A stretch of 64,000 nucleotides of DNA from Paenibacillus ginsengarvi (GTDB taxonomy: Bacteria > Bacillota > Bacilli > Paenibacillales > NBRC-103111): the NCBI RefSeq assembly GCF_003626695.1, contig NZ_RBAH01000033.1, positions 1 to 64,000 on the forward strand. Reading direction: 5' to 3'. The notes beneath the pieces were generated by a model. The model had not been told where the DNA came from, searched no databases, and saw nothing but the letters and a program-made list of their open reading frames with translations. The position numbers were made by a program, and so were the translations under genes. Positions 26,349 to 34,829 of this stretch are shown here, piece after piece (position 1 is the stretch's first letter; every line of letters starts with the position of its first letter).

Positions 26349-26368
26349 GGCGTGTTTGCAAGCACGCC
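26349..26368 (+). promoter_or_regulatory. Inverted repeat upstream of the Gfo/Idh/MocA gene
   Basis: GGCGTG-TTTGCAAG-CACGCC, a 6-bp inverted repeat around a TTGCAA core, 43 bases before the ATG at 26411. It looks like a LacI- or GntR-class operator; a transcript hairpin is the alternative. Confidence 0.4.
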
Positions 26369-26410
26369 CTTGTTCACATATAGAAAAACCGAACAAAGGA
26401 TGGGATACAT

Positions 26411-27421
26411 ATGACCGGTACGAGTCAAACGATCCGCGGAGCCGTCATCGGATACGGCGGGGCTTTCAACATGGGAAGGGCGCACGGCAATAATATGAAA
26501 CGCGTCGGCTTCGAGTTTGTCGCCGCGTGCGATTTGGACCCGAAGCGGATGGAGCAGGCGAGCGAGGAGTTTCCCGGTATCCGGACGTACACTAGCGTCA
26601 GCGAGCTGCTGGAGCAGCCGGATATCGATCTGGTTACCGTCATAACGCCGCACAACACCCATGCGCCGCTAGCCGAGCAGGTTCTCCGCAGCGGCAAGCA
26701 TTGCATCCTGGAGAAGCCGATGTGCATCCGCGCCAAGGAGGCGGACGCGCTTGTGAGGCTGTCCCGTGAGAAAGGGCTGATGCTGTCCGTTTTCCACAAT
26801 CGCCGATGGGACGGGTGGTACTTGACCGTGAAAGAGCTGATCGATCAAGGCGTCATCGGCGACATTTTTCATGTCGAGATGTTTATGGGCGGGTACAATG
26901 AGCCGCGAGATTGGTGGAGAGAAGACAAGCAAATTTCCGGCGGCGCCTTCTACGACTGGGGCGCACACTATGTCGACTACCTGCTCGGCATCGTTCCGGG
27001 AAAAATCCGCTCCGTCCGCGGCTATGTACATAATCGCGTCTGGCACCAGAAAACGAACGAGGACCAGATCGACAGTACCATCTTGTTCGAAAGCGGAGCG
27101 GTAGCCCAAATCCAGATTTCATCGATTGCCAGGACTGGGAAAGCAAAGTTCCGCATTTTGGGAACGAAAGGGGCGGCCGAGGTGTGGAACTCCGGCGAGC
27201 TGAATCTGTATACCGATGTCGACGGAAAAAACGAGAAGACGACGCTGCAAACGCAGCCGGAGCAGCATCACCGGTATTACGACAATATCGCCGGTCATCT
27301 GCTCCGCAGAGAAGAGCTGATCGTAAAGCCGGAGGAGGCGCGCAGAGTCATAGCCGTCATCGAGACGACGGAACGTTCGGCCCAAGAGGGCCGCGAGCTG
27401 CTGCCGCCGTTCGAGGAGTAG
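26411..27421 (+). CDS. Gfo/Idh/MocA-family oxidoreductase
   Basis: 336 residues. NAD(P)-binding Rossmann fold at the amino end (VIGYGGAFNMGRAHGNNM), the conserved ILEKPM lysine motif around 97-102, and the carboxy-terminal alpha/beta domain with GGAFYDWGAHYVDYLLG, where the conserved Asp-x-x-x-His of the family is seen. These enzymes oxidise or epimerise sugars and inositols. AAAGGATG precedes the ATG. It stands alone between a chemoreceptor and a convergent phosphatase. The substrate cannot be read. Confidence 0.92.
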   Translation: MTGTSQTIRGAVIGYGGAFNMGRAHGNNMKRVGFEFVAACDLDPKRMEQASEEFPGIRTYTSVSELLEQPDIDLVTVITPHNTHAPLAEQVLRSGKHCILEKPMCIRAKEADALVRLSREKGLMLSVFHNRRWDGWYLTVKELIDQGVIGDIFHVEMFMGGYNEPRDWWREDKQISGGAFYDWGAHYVDYLLGIVPGKIRSVRGYVHNRVWHQKTNEDQIDSTILFESGAVAQIQISSIARTGKAKFRILGTKGAAEVWNSGELNLYTDVDGKNEKTTLQTQPEQHHRYYDNIAGHLLRREELIVKPEEARRVIAVIETTERSAQEGRELLPPFEE

Positions 27422-27451
27422 AGGTTATCTGGCGCTGCCGGAAAACGTCCG

Positions 27452-27483
27452 GAAGTCCGTATCCGCTGCGGGCTTCTTTTTTT
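27452..27483 (+). terminator. Rho-independent terminator after the oxidoreductase
   Basis: GAAGTCCG / CGGGCTTC stem (one G-U pair) followed by seven T. Confidence 0.8.
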
Positions 27484-28014
27484 CTATAATTCGTATTCGT
27501 TCATTCCGCAATTGTCGGCATGAAAGTGGTAATACTGCTCGTTAGACAAATCGTGAAAATAGGCGTGAACGACGCGACATACTCCGCCGTGAGTTACGAT
27601 CAAGATGTTCCGGCTTGCGTAGTTTTCTTTTAATTCGTCCAGGAAATTGAAAATTCTTTGCGTCACTTGCAGGATGGATTCCCCGCCAAGCATTCTGTGA
27701 GGGAAATGCCGCTTTGCTGCTTTAAACGTTTCGTCAGTTCTTAAAATGCCTTCGAACGCACCGTAGTTCTGTTCCTTCAGTCTTGGGTCGACGGTATAGG
27801 GTTTAAGAAGGGCTGCGGAAATAATTTCAGCTGTTTGCTTGGCCCTGATCAGAGGAGAGCACAGGATGATCTCGACCTGTTTCTCTTTTATTTGTACGGA
27901 AAGCTCTGTGGCTTGGGCGATACCGCGGTCCGCTAAAGGGATATCGGATATACCGCACACCCGATTCTCCTCGTTCCATTTGGTTAAACCATGCCTGACT
28001 ACGTATAAGGTCAA
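27484..28014 (-). CDS. Histidine phosphatase family protein (phosphoglycerate-mutase-like)
   Basis: 176 residues from the TTG at 28014, with GATGGGG upstream; the frame is open 24 codons further, but the family begins with LTLYVVRHGLTKWNEE, which fits this start. The catalytic RHG is at about residues 7-9, the second motif is LCSPLIRAKQTAE, and the late His is in ILIVTHGGV. Acts on small phosphate esters; exact substrate unknown. Minus strand, convergent with the oxidoreductase. Confidence 0.87.
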   Translation of the reverse strand: MTLYVVRHGLTKWNEENRVCGISDIPLADRGIAQATELSVQIKEKQVEIILCSPLIRAKQTAEIISAALLKPYTVDPRLKEQNYGAFEGILRTDETFKAAKRHFPHRMLGGESILQVTQRIFNFLDELKENYASRNILIVTHGGVCRVVHAYFHDLSNEQYYHFHADNCGMNEYEL

Positions 28015-28136
28015 CTCATCATCCCCATCGCTGTATAGAATCTCGTAAGTATGTATTCGGCTATGCGGCATGAGGAACCTGCACAAACTTTGTTGCCAAG
28101 ATCAAAGAATTTACAAAAAAGAAAGGACTGTCAGCC

Positions 28137-28760
28137 ATGTACATTCCCAAATATTTTGAAGTATCTGACGTACCAAAGCTTGTCTCCTTCATCCGGGACA
28201 ACAGCTTCGGCATCTTGTTTTCACAAAACGACGGCTTGCCTTTCGCGACGCATCTGCCATTACTGATCGAGCAAACCGCCGAGGGGGACTGGCAACTGAC
28301 CGGACATATGGCGAGGTCCAATCCGCACCATGCCTATATAACGAGCCAGGGCGCCCCGGTTTTGGCCGTTTTCCAAGGCCCGCATGCCTATATTTCGCCG
28401 TCCTGGTACGAAGAACCGAACACGGTGCCAACCTGGAACTATGTCGCCGTTCACGTATATGGCGAGTTTGCGGCGATCATGGACGAAGAGGAGCTTGCCG
28501 CCATGATGAAGCGCACGATCGACCGGTACGAATCGTCCATGCCCGAGCCTTGGACAACGGAGTTGGGTAACGGCTTCAACCGTCAGCTCATGCAAGCGAT
28601 CGTCGGCTTCAAAATCCGCGTGACCCGGTTCGAAGGAAAATGGAAGCTGAGCCAGAATCATTCCGACGAAAGACGGCAAAAAGTGATCGCGGCCCTGAGG
28701 CAGCAGGGATATCCCGATGCAGAAAAGATTGCGGAGTTAATGTATAATATTGGGAAATAG
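28137..28760 (+). CDS. FMN-binding PaiB-family protein
   Basis: 207 residues, the usual length. PaiB-family signatures include PLLIEQ, LTGHMARSNPH, VLAVFQGPHAYISPSWY and TWNYVAVHVYG, a split-barrel FMN-binding fold. In B. subtilis, PaiB is reported as a regulator of sporulation and protease genes together with the acetyltransferase PaiA; no paiA is adjacent here. GAAAGGAC precedes the ATG. Confidence 0.93.
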   Translation: MYIPKYFEVSDVPKLVSFIRDNSFGILFSQNDGLPFATHLPLLIEQTAEGDWQLTGHMARSNPHHAYITSQGAPVLAVFQGPHAYISPSWYEEPNTVPTWNYVAVHVYGEFAAIMDEEELAAMMKRTIDRYESSMPEPWTTELGNGFNRQLMQAIVGFKIRVTRFEGKWKLSQNHSDERRQKVIAALRQQGYPDAEKIAELMYNIGK

Positions 28761-28788
28761 ACTAGCCTCATGGTAAAGGAGTAAAACT

Positions 28789-29232
28789 ATGAATATTATA
28801 CAGCTCGGCGCTAAAAAGCTGATCGGGATTCGAGTACTATGCGAAGGAGATCAATACGTGCACGAAATTCCGATGGCGGCCGAAGCCGTCAAGATGAGAT
28901 TGCCGGAAATTCGGAACAAGGTCCATCCGCAGCAATTCATCGGGGCTTTCGTCGTAGCGGAATATCCGGAAGAACAAGACGGCTACTGGATTGGCGTTGA
29001 GGTGGAGAATACACAGCATATCCCTGCCGGGATGACTAGTCTGGAAATTCCGGCGCAAACTTATGCCGTCATCACGCACGAAGGACCGAATACGGGGATC
29101 AGGCGGACATACGAGATTTTGCACGAATGGATCGCGGCTCAGGGCCATGAACGAATTTTATCCGCGTGGCATTTGGAGCTTTCCGGAATAGGCGGCGGGC
29201 CGGTCGAACTGCACAGCACGATCCGAGCATAA
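28789..29232 (+). CDS. GyrI-like/AraC effector-binding domain protein
   Basis: 147 residues forming a single GyrI-like small-molecule-binding domain (LIGIRVLCEGD ... DGYWIGVEVEN ... MTSLEIPAQTYAVITHEGPN ... SAWHLELSG), without any DNA-binding part. Such stand-alone domains bind hydrophobic cations or act on gyrase. AAAGGAG is 7 bases before the ATG. It follows paiB by 28 bases and is probably co-transcribed. Confidence 0.85.
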   Translation: MNIIQLGAKKLIGIRVLCEGDQYVHEIPMAAEAVKMRLPEIRNKVHPQQFIGAFVVAEYPEEQDGYWIGVEVENTQHIPAGMTSLEIPAQTYAVITHEGPNTGIRRTYEILHEWIAAQGHERILSAWHLELSGIGGGPVELHSTIRA

Positions 29233-29282
29233 ACCTTTACATAATCTTCATGCTGTGAAAAAGCTCCACGAACAATTACTCC

Positions 29283-29477
29283 TTGCAATTGCATACGTAT
29301 TCCACTTATAACTGCTGTAGAACGCCGGCAGGTAAACCGGTCGATGAAGAAGCCGATAGCCAGCTTCTTGTTTTCGATGAAAAAGATGAGACGGAAGGCT
29401 TTAAAGAGAAGCACGGGTTGACGCTCGAGGAATGGGCTGCCCTCACATTCGGTAATAAAGCAGAGGTACGCGAATAA
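29283..29477 (+). CDS. Small hypothetical protein or remnant
   Basis: 64 codons from a TTG with no clear ribosome site; an in-frame stop is 27 bases upstream. The carboxy half (EEADSQLLVFDEKDETEGF ... LTLEEWAALTFGNKAEVRE) is acidic and protein-like, the amino part less so. I do not recognise it. It could be the tail of a decayed gene. Confidence 0.3.
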   Translation: MQLHTYSTYNCCRTPAGKPVDEEADSQLLVFDEKDETEGFKEKHGLTLEEWAALTFGNKAEVRE

Positions 29478-29565
29478 CAAAAGATCTTTAGTGATAAATA
29501 GAGTACTTTAATTGCCAGAGGAGTCGAGGCAAAAATTCGGCACAGTATGCATGGCTATATAGTTA

Positions 29566-29585
29566 TATATCAAATAAGTGATATA
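29566..29585 (+). promoter_or_regulatory. AT-rich inverted repeat
   Basis: TATATC-N8-GATATA, perfect arms, upstream of the small open frame at 29648. Candidate operator or simply AT-rich promoter DNA. Confidence 0.3.
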
Positions 29586-29647
29586 CATTAGAGAGATATG
29601 CGGAGAGTGGGGTGGACATGTCCGTCAAAACGACCGGAGGTGCTAAT

Positions 29648-29716
29648 GGTGAAAGAACAGGATCATAACGGTAACGTTTATATCCGTTGGGGTAAACAGA
29701 TGATTGATTATTAAGA
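29648..29716 (+). CDS. 22-residue small open frame with strong ribosome site and terminator
   Basis: The frame starting at the ATG of CTAATGGTG (MVKEQDHNGN then VYIRWGKQMIDY) has GGAGG 5 bases before the start and is followed 36 bases after its stop by a long terminator. No homologue is recognised. The combination suggests a short real transcript, either a micro-protein or the end of a decayed gene. The overlapping frame from the upstream ATG at 29618 gives only a 16-residue peptide. Confidence 0.35.
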
Positions 29717-29751
29717 GAGAGTTCCCACTTTAAAATATAATGAAGAACGTT

Positions 29752-29787
29752 AAAAAGAGCAGTTCACCCTGTGTGGCTGCTCTTTTT
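29752..29787 (+). terminator. Strong Rho-independent terminator
   Basis: AAAAAGAGCAG / CTGCTCTTTTT stem, 11 bp, with symmetric A and T runs, so it works in both directions. It isolates the following regulator gene from upstream transcription. Confidence 0.85.
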
Positions 29788-29980
29788 GATCGCGGGGTCT
29801 GATATTGCTACCACCATAAAGAGTCCGACTTTGCAGCGGAAGTCTCTCTTTTCTTGCGGGAGATTTTTGCTAATTATTTTTAGAAAATTTTGCCTTGACT
29901 TCTTGTATCACCCTAATCTATATTGGCACAAGATGAGAAGTAAAGTTCATCTTGGCAATCCCAAAGGGGGGCGCTTCGAA

Positions 29981-32284
29981 ATGAAAAACAGAAGGCTGCA
30001 AATGCGTTTTCCTAATACGAGCAGTGTTTTTTTCAAGCTGCTAAGCTCCTTTATCATTTTGATTTTGGTGCCGATTCTAATCTTTGGAAGCTTGGCTTAT
30101 TTCCTATTCTCGAATGCGCTTCAAGAGGAAGTGAAAAAGAACAACGAACTCCTGTTGAAGCATGTTTATGTCAACATTGAGCAAAAAATGGAGGAAGTCC
30201 GGCAAACCTTGTATCAAATTTCGTTGACCGTTGATGTCGATCCCGGCAATCCAACGAAATTGCTGGACGTGTCCAAAACATTAAATCGCATCAAAGGCAC
30301 GCAATCTTTTATAGACGATGTATACGTGTACTATAAGGAGAAGAATTGGATTATCACGGAGTCGGGTTTGTTTTATCCGGAGTATTTCTTCGACTACGTG
30401 TATAAACCCGAAACGAACGATCGAGAACAATTGCTTCAGAAGCTGCAGGACCGCAATCTCTTTCAAGATCTGGGTACTTTCAAGCTGACAGACGGTGCTG
30501 GGTCCGGCAAACGGTATATCGTGGTTTTGTCGTCGTTTCCCCTTTACAACGCTGGGATCAGGGGGGCCCTTGTTGTCTTAATCAATGAGACTAAATTTAT
30601 GTCCATGATGAATTCCGTGAATCCATCGGACGCTCAAACCGGTTTTTATATCGTGAACGAGAAGCTTCAAACGATTATGGAATCGGATGCGAACCATTTC
30701 AATGTACGATTCTCGGATTGGAAGCTGCAGCAGTTTTTAAATGAGACTCTGATTGAAAGCCCTTCCAATAAAACGCGATACGACAATTACTTCGTTTCCC
30801 AATTTCATTCCAATGTGACGGATTGGAAATATATCGCATTTTCATCGGCGGCCCATATTTTTAAACCGGTTTTCTTTTTACGCAATTTGATGGTGATCAC
30901 CAGCTTATTCCTGCTAAGTTTAGGAGTGATGCTGTCCATCTTTCTCGCGAGAAACTTATACAAGCCGATTGGAGAAATTATGAGGTCGTTCCAATTCGAC
31001 ATGTCCGCCGTGGATTGGAAAAAGGAGAAAAAAATAAGCGAATTGGAGCTGATTTCGAGCCACATTCACTACATCACAGAGCGAAATCAGCATTTGATGC
31101 AAAGCGAAACGGAGCATATGTCTCTTTTGAAAGATTATTATGCGAAAACGATGATCCTGGGCATACCGGAGGAACGGATGAAGGTCAGGCCGGACTCGGC
31201 GGCTGGATTCAAGTATCCGTTGTTTTCCGTTATCGCGGCCAAGATCGAAATGACCGATCCCTTAAGCACCACCTTCCAACAAATGAATTTCAATAGCCGC
31301 CTGATCGAGGTGTTCAATCAGCTCTTGAACAATGATGCGGATATCTCGTGCATGGTAACGAATATTGGCCGGAATCAAATCTCCATTCTTGCGAATTATG
31401 AACAAGAAGACAAACTCACTCTGAACTTGCAGGCTGCCATGGAGCAAATATCCGGGTTGCCGGAAAAGGTCCGCTTTTCCCTTGCGCTAGGGATCGGAAG
31501 ACCGTGTGATGATCTCTTGACCGTGAATCGATCTTACGAAGAAGCACTGGAAGCATTAAATTATCGTGAAGTAGACAAAACGATTCAGCTTATTCAACAT
31601 CATGACATCCACTTCGTACAGAAGTTTGTGGATTATCCGATCGATTTGGAACAGCAAATCATCGGAAATGTTCTTTCCGGCGATTACGCGAAGCTCGAAA
31701 CGGTATTGAATGAAACCATCGACAGAAACAGGCATGCCATAAACTCGTATTTGCTATTGAACGATCTTTACAACACGCTTATGGCTACGGCCAACAAAAT
31801 CATCCAAAGGAGCAGTGTGAAGAAGGAAGATGTGTTTGACGAAGCCGTCATCAGCATTTATATGAACAAAGAAATGGCGAGCCTGGAAAGTATGAAGGAC
31901 TCCGTATTCGGCATCTACCGGTATATGATCGAAACGTTATACGGGAATAAGGAGAGCAAAAACTACGATTTAAAGAACCAAATGATTCACTATATCGAAT
32001 CCCATTTTAGCAGCGATATTTCTTTAACAACACTTGCGGATCATTTTAACTTGAATCCCAAATATTTGAGCCGCTATTTTAAAGACCAGACCGGAACGAA
32101 CTTCATCCAATATGTCAATCGGCTGCGGATAGATCAAGCCAAACTGCTGTTGCTAAAAGAAAAAAGTCTCCATATCGACGAGATTGGGGAAAAAGTCGGC
32201 TATTTGAACAAAAATACGTTTATTACCACTTTCAAAAAACATGAAGGGATGACACCCGGAAAGTTCAGGGAACTATCGTCTTGA
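29981..32284 (+). CDS. Membrane-anchored AraC-family regulator with extracellular sensor
   Basis: 767 residues from the ATG at 29981 after AAAGGGGGG; a further 70 upstream open codons overlap a terminator and are not coding. One membrane segment (about 14-40), an extracellular Cache-like region of about 240 residues, a second segment (about 295-318), a cytoplasmic middle domain, and a carboxy-terminal AraC double HTH (ISLTTLADHFNLNPKYLSRY, IDEIGEKVGYLNKNTFITTF). It is a one-component version of YesM/YesN sensing. It precedes the transporter operon at 32705 and is its likely activator. Confidence 0.9.
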   Translation: MKNRRLQMRFPNTSSVFFKLLSSFIILILVPILIFGSLAYFLFSNALQEEVKKNNELLLKHVYVNIEQKMEEVRQTLYQISLTVDVDPGNPTKLLDVSKTLNRIKGTQSFIDDVYVYYKEKNWIITESGLFYPEYFFDYVYKPETNDREQLLQKLQDRNLFQDLGTFKLTDGAGSGKRYIVVLSSFPLYNAGIRGALVVLINETKFMSMMNSVNPSDAQTGFYIVNEKLQTIMESDANHFNVRFSDWKLQQFLNETLIESPSNKTRYDNYFVSQFHSNVTDWKYIAFSSAAHIFKPVFFLRNLMVITSLFLLSLGVMLSIFLARNLYKPIGEIMRSFQFDMSAVDWKKEKKISELELISSHIHYITERNQHLMQSETEHMSLLKDYYAKTMILGIPEERMKVRPDSAAGFKYPLFSVIAAKIEMTDPLSTTFQQMNFNSRLIEVFNQLLNNDADISCMVTNIGRNQISILANYEQEDKLTLNLQAAMEQISGLPEKVRFSLALGIGRPCDDLLTVNRSYEEALEALNYREVDKTIQLIQHHDIHFVQKFVDYPIDLEQQIIGNVLSGDYAKLETVLNETIDRNRHAINSYLLLNDLYNTLMATANKIIQRSSVKKEDVFDEAVISIYMNKEMASLESMKDSVFGIYRYMIETLYGNKESKNYDLKNQMIHYIESHFSSDISLTTLADHFNLNPKYLSRYFKDQTGTNFIQYVNRLRIDQAKLLLLKEKSLHIDEIGEKVGYLNKNTFITTFKKHEGMTPGKFRELSS

Positions 32285-32357
32285 TAACTGAACGCTACAA
32301 CCAAGGTTTGAAACCCTCGGCCTGTCTCCTTTCGCTCCCAACTGAAGGCTGCGACCC

Positions 32358-32392
32358 AAAACCTCTGAAGTGATTTGCTCAGAGGTTTTTCT
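32358..32392 (+). terminator. Terminator after the AraC-family gene
   Basis: AAACCTCTGA / TCAGAGGTTT stem with an 11-base loop and T tail, 75 bases past the stop. Confidence 0.82.
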
Positions 32393-32474
32393 TACTCTGA
32401 CAAACGTAAAGCCGCAATTTTCCGAGATCCCATCGAACCCCCGCTTCACGAGCCTAACCGAACGCCGAAGCCAA

Positions 32475-32502
32475 GAACCGTCCGCGAACCGGACGGTTTT
32501 TC
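32475..32502 (+). terminator. Second tandem terminator
   Basis: AACCGTCCG / CGGACGGTT stem with five T, about 85 bases after the first. Two terminators in series insulate the next promoter. Confidence 0.8.
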
Positions 32503-32595
32503 TTAGAACTTGCGGTTTTTGCAAAGCAAATATAGAAAATAGATGCCGTATGTGCCCAGAATGTAGAATTTGAATTCCTCTTCGAAATTGAATGC

Positions 32596-32635
32596 TTGAA
32601 TCGCATTGAAACCGCTTTTATGATCGTGTTAACAC
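32596..32635 (+). promoter_or_regulatory. Promoter overlapped by a cre-like box and a palindrome
   Basis: TTGAAT (32596-32601), exactly 17 bases, TATGAT (32619-32624). The spacer and -10 contain TTGAAACCGCTTTTA (32606-32620), one mismatch from the cre core, so bound CcpA would block polymerase. Directly downstream is the perfect 10-base palindrome GTGTTAACAC (32626-32635), a possible second operator. It drives the transporter operon starting at 32705. Confidence 0.6.
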
Positions 32636-32704
32636 AGAGTGAACATATCCAACACGATGCGGAAAAGACATGCAATTGGTTGCGATCAGGAAGAGGGCGA
32701 TAAG

Positions 32705-33610
32705 TTGAAACAAACCTTACGATTAATCAAAAGAGACCGCTTGCTTTTATTCATGCTGCTTCCCGGAATCCTTTATTTTCTCGTCTTCAAGTATGCCCCC
32801 ATGTACGGAGTCGTCATCGCCTTCCAAAGATACAATCTGTACAAAGGCATTTTTCACAGCGAATGGGTGGGCCTCAAGTATTTTATAGAGTTTTTTCAAG
32901 GCCCGGATGCGTGGCGGCTGATCCGCAATACGCTGCTCCTCAATGTGTATCAACTTCTGTTTGCCTTCCCGGCGCCGATCCTTTTAGCGCTTGCCTTTAA
33001 TGAATTGAGAAAGGCCTGGTTCAAAAAGATTAGTCAGACAATCAGTTTTCTGCCGCATTTTATCTCTACCGTTGTCATCGCCGGACTTGTCGTCAATTTT
33101 CTTTCGCCATCGACAGGGCTTGCCAACAAATTGCTGGGCCTTTTCGGGGTCAGTCCGATTTCGTTTATGATGATGCCGGATTATTTCAGGACGATTTTCA
33201 TCAGCATGGGCATCTGGAAATCGGTCGGATGGGGGACGATCATTTACTTGGCAGCGATGGCGGGGATTAATCCGGAATTGTACGAAGCCGCTTCCATTGA
33301 TGGAGCCAGTAAGCTTAAAAAAGTGTGGTATGTGACGCTCCCGGGGATAATGCCGGTCATCATCATCTTATTCATTTTGCAATTGGGCGATATCCTGAGC
33401 GTCGGCGCAGAATCCATCATTCTTTTATACAATCCGGTCACCTATGAAACGGCCGATGTGCTGTCGACATACGTTTACCGCAGAGGATTGATTTCTGGCG
33501 AGTTCAGCTTCGCTGCAGCGGTCGACTTGTTTAATTCCGTCGTAGGCCTCATTCTTGTGTTCGCTGCGAACAAAATCAGCAAAAAAGCAACGGAAACCAG
33601 TATATGGTAA
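32705..33610 (+). CDS. Sugar ABC transporter permease, LplB-like
   Basis: 301 residues from the TTG at 32705, preceded by GGAAGAGGG; an ATG 22 codons earlier has no ribosome site and would lengthen the family's usual end. Six membrane segments, the LplB pattern FLVFKYAPMYGVVIAFQRYN, and EAA loop LYEAASIDGASKLKKVWYVTLPGIMP. First gene of the operon permease-permease-binding protein-lyase. No ATPase is encoded nearby. Confidence 0.92.
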   Translation: MKQTLRLIKRDRLLLFMLLPGILYFLVFKYAPMYGVVIAFQRYNLYKGIFHSEWVGLKYFIEFFQGPDAWRLIRNTLLLNVYQLLFAFPAPILLALAFNELRKAWFKKISQTISFLPHFISTVVIAGLVVNFLSPSTGLANKLLGLFGVSPISFMMMPDYFRTIFISMGIWKSVGWGTIIYLAAMAGINPELYEAASIDGASKLKKVWYVTLPGIMPVIIILFILQLGDILSVGAESIILLYNPVTYETADVLSTYVYRRGLISGEFSFAAAVDLFNSVVGLILVFAANKISKKATETSIW

Positions 33611-33631
33611 ACCGAGTGGGGGGAACATCCA

Positions 33632-34510
33632 ATGAAAATCGCCGATAGCTGGGGAGACCGAATCTTTGCCAATATTTCGCGGATCCTGATCTGGTTCGTC
33701 GTACTCGTTACCTTGTATCCGTTTGTATACGTTTTCTCGTCCTCGATCAGCGATCCGACAGCGGTATATAAAAATCAAATCTTTTTGTGGCCGATCGGGT
33801 TCAGCTTGAAGGCGTATAAAACCATATTAAGTTACCCGGAATTAAGAATCGGATATGTGAACACCGTCTTCTATACCGTTGTAGGAACGGCCATCAACAT
33901 GTTGCTCACTTCCTTGATGGCTTACCCACTCTCCAGGAAGAACCTCGTATTCCGCAAACCGTTCATGATCATGATCACCTTCACCCTTGTCTTTTCCGGA
34001 GGTTTGATCCCTACGTTCCTGATCGTGAAGTCGCTTGGTATGGTGGATACTTATTGGGCGCTGTTAATTCCAGGCGCCATCAGTACGTGGAACGTCATTC
34101 TGATGAAGACCTTCTTCGAAAACTTGCCCAGAGAGCTGGAAGAAGCGGCCACGATCGACGGCGCGTCGTCGATGCAAATTTTGTTTCGCATCATCTTGCC
34201 TTTATCGAAACCCGCCTTCGTAACGATTGCCTTGTTTTATGCGGTCGGACACTGGAACAGCTATTTTCCGGCGATGATCTATTTGCAGAGTGAACACTTG
34301 TATCCCGTGCAATTATTTTTGCGCAAGATCGTATTGCTTGGTCAAACGGCCGATATCACGGGTGGACAAGGGAGCACGGAGACGATCTTGATGGCGGAAT
34401 CGCTCAAATATGCAACGATCATGATTGTTGCTTTGCCGATCATGCTCGTATACCCGTTTATCCAGAAGTATTTTGTAAAAGGCGCCATGATCGGATCGCT
34501 GAAAGGGTGA
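33632..34510 (+). CDS. Sugar ABC transporter permease, YtcP-like
   Basis: 292 residues, ATG after GTGGGGGG. Six membrane segments, EAA loop ELEEAATIDGASSMQILFRIILPLS, family ending QKYFVKGAMIGSLKG. Pairs with the preceding LplB-like subunit. Confidence 0.93.
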   Translation: MKIADSWGDRIFANISRILIWFVVLVTLYPFVYVFSSSISDPTAVYKNQIFLWPIGFSLKAYKTILSYPELRIGYVNTVFYTVVGTAINMLLTSLMAYPLSRKNLVFRKPFMIMITFTLVFSGGLIPTFLIVKSLGMVDTYWALLIPGAISTWNVILMKTFFENLPRELEEAATIDGASSMQILFRIILPLSKPAFVTIALFYAVGHWNSYFPAMIYLQSEHLYPVQLFLRKIVLLGQTADITGGQGSTETILMAESLKYATIMIVALPIMLVYPFIQKYFVKGAMIGSLKG

Positions 34511-34829
34511 AAAAGCGCAAGCTTTTTACCATATATACAAAAACATTTAGGAGGGGTTCAAAGTCTGAAATCTAAGCTCACCGCACGTAGTACGGAGAAC
34601 GGGCATAACAAAATAAGTCGTGCTCAGAACGGTTAAATGGAAATAAATGTATGTGGAGGCGGATAAAAAGTCAGGTGGCCACGGGCATCACATGGTAACC
34701 AACCGACACATATAACGATGCGGTCACCTCGTGAAGAGGCGGCCCACCATACAAAAAAATCGCTCATCGACGCCAACGGATTTCATTCCGTTTTGTGTTT
34801 TGAGCAAAGCGAAAGGAAGGGGTATAACG
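34510..34829 (+). other. 320-base spacer between permease and binding-protein genes
   Basis: A short hairpin AAAAGC-GCAA-GCTTTT follows the permease stop directly. A GGAGGGG near 34550 is not followed by a usable frame. No promoter, cre box or gene was found with confidence. A separate promoter for the binding protein could lie here. Confidence 0.35.

Noticed and set aside
34550-34620. GGAGGGG as the ribosome site of a small gene between permease and binding protein
   Set aside because: The frames behind it stop within a few codons and no start codon stands at a suitable distance.
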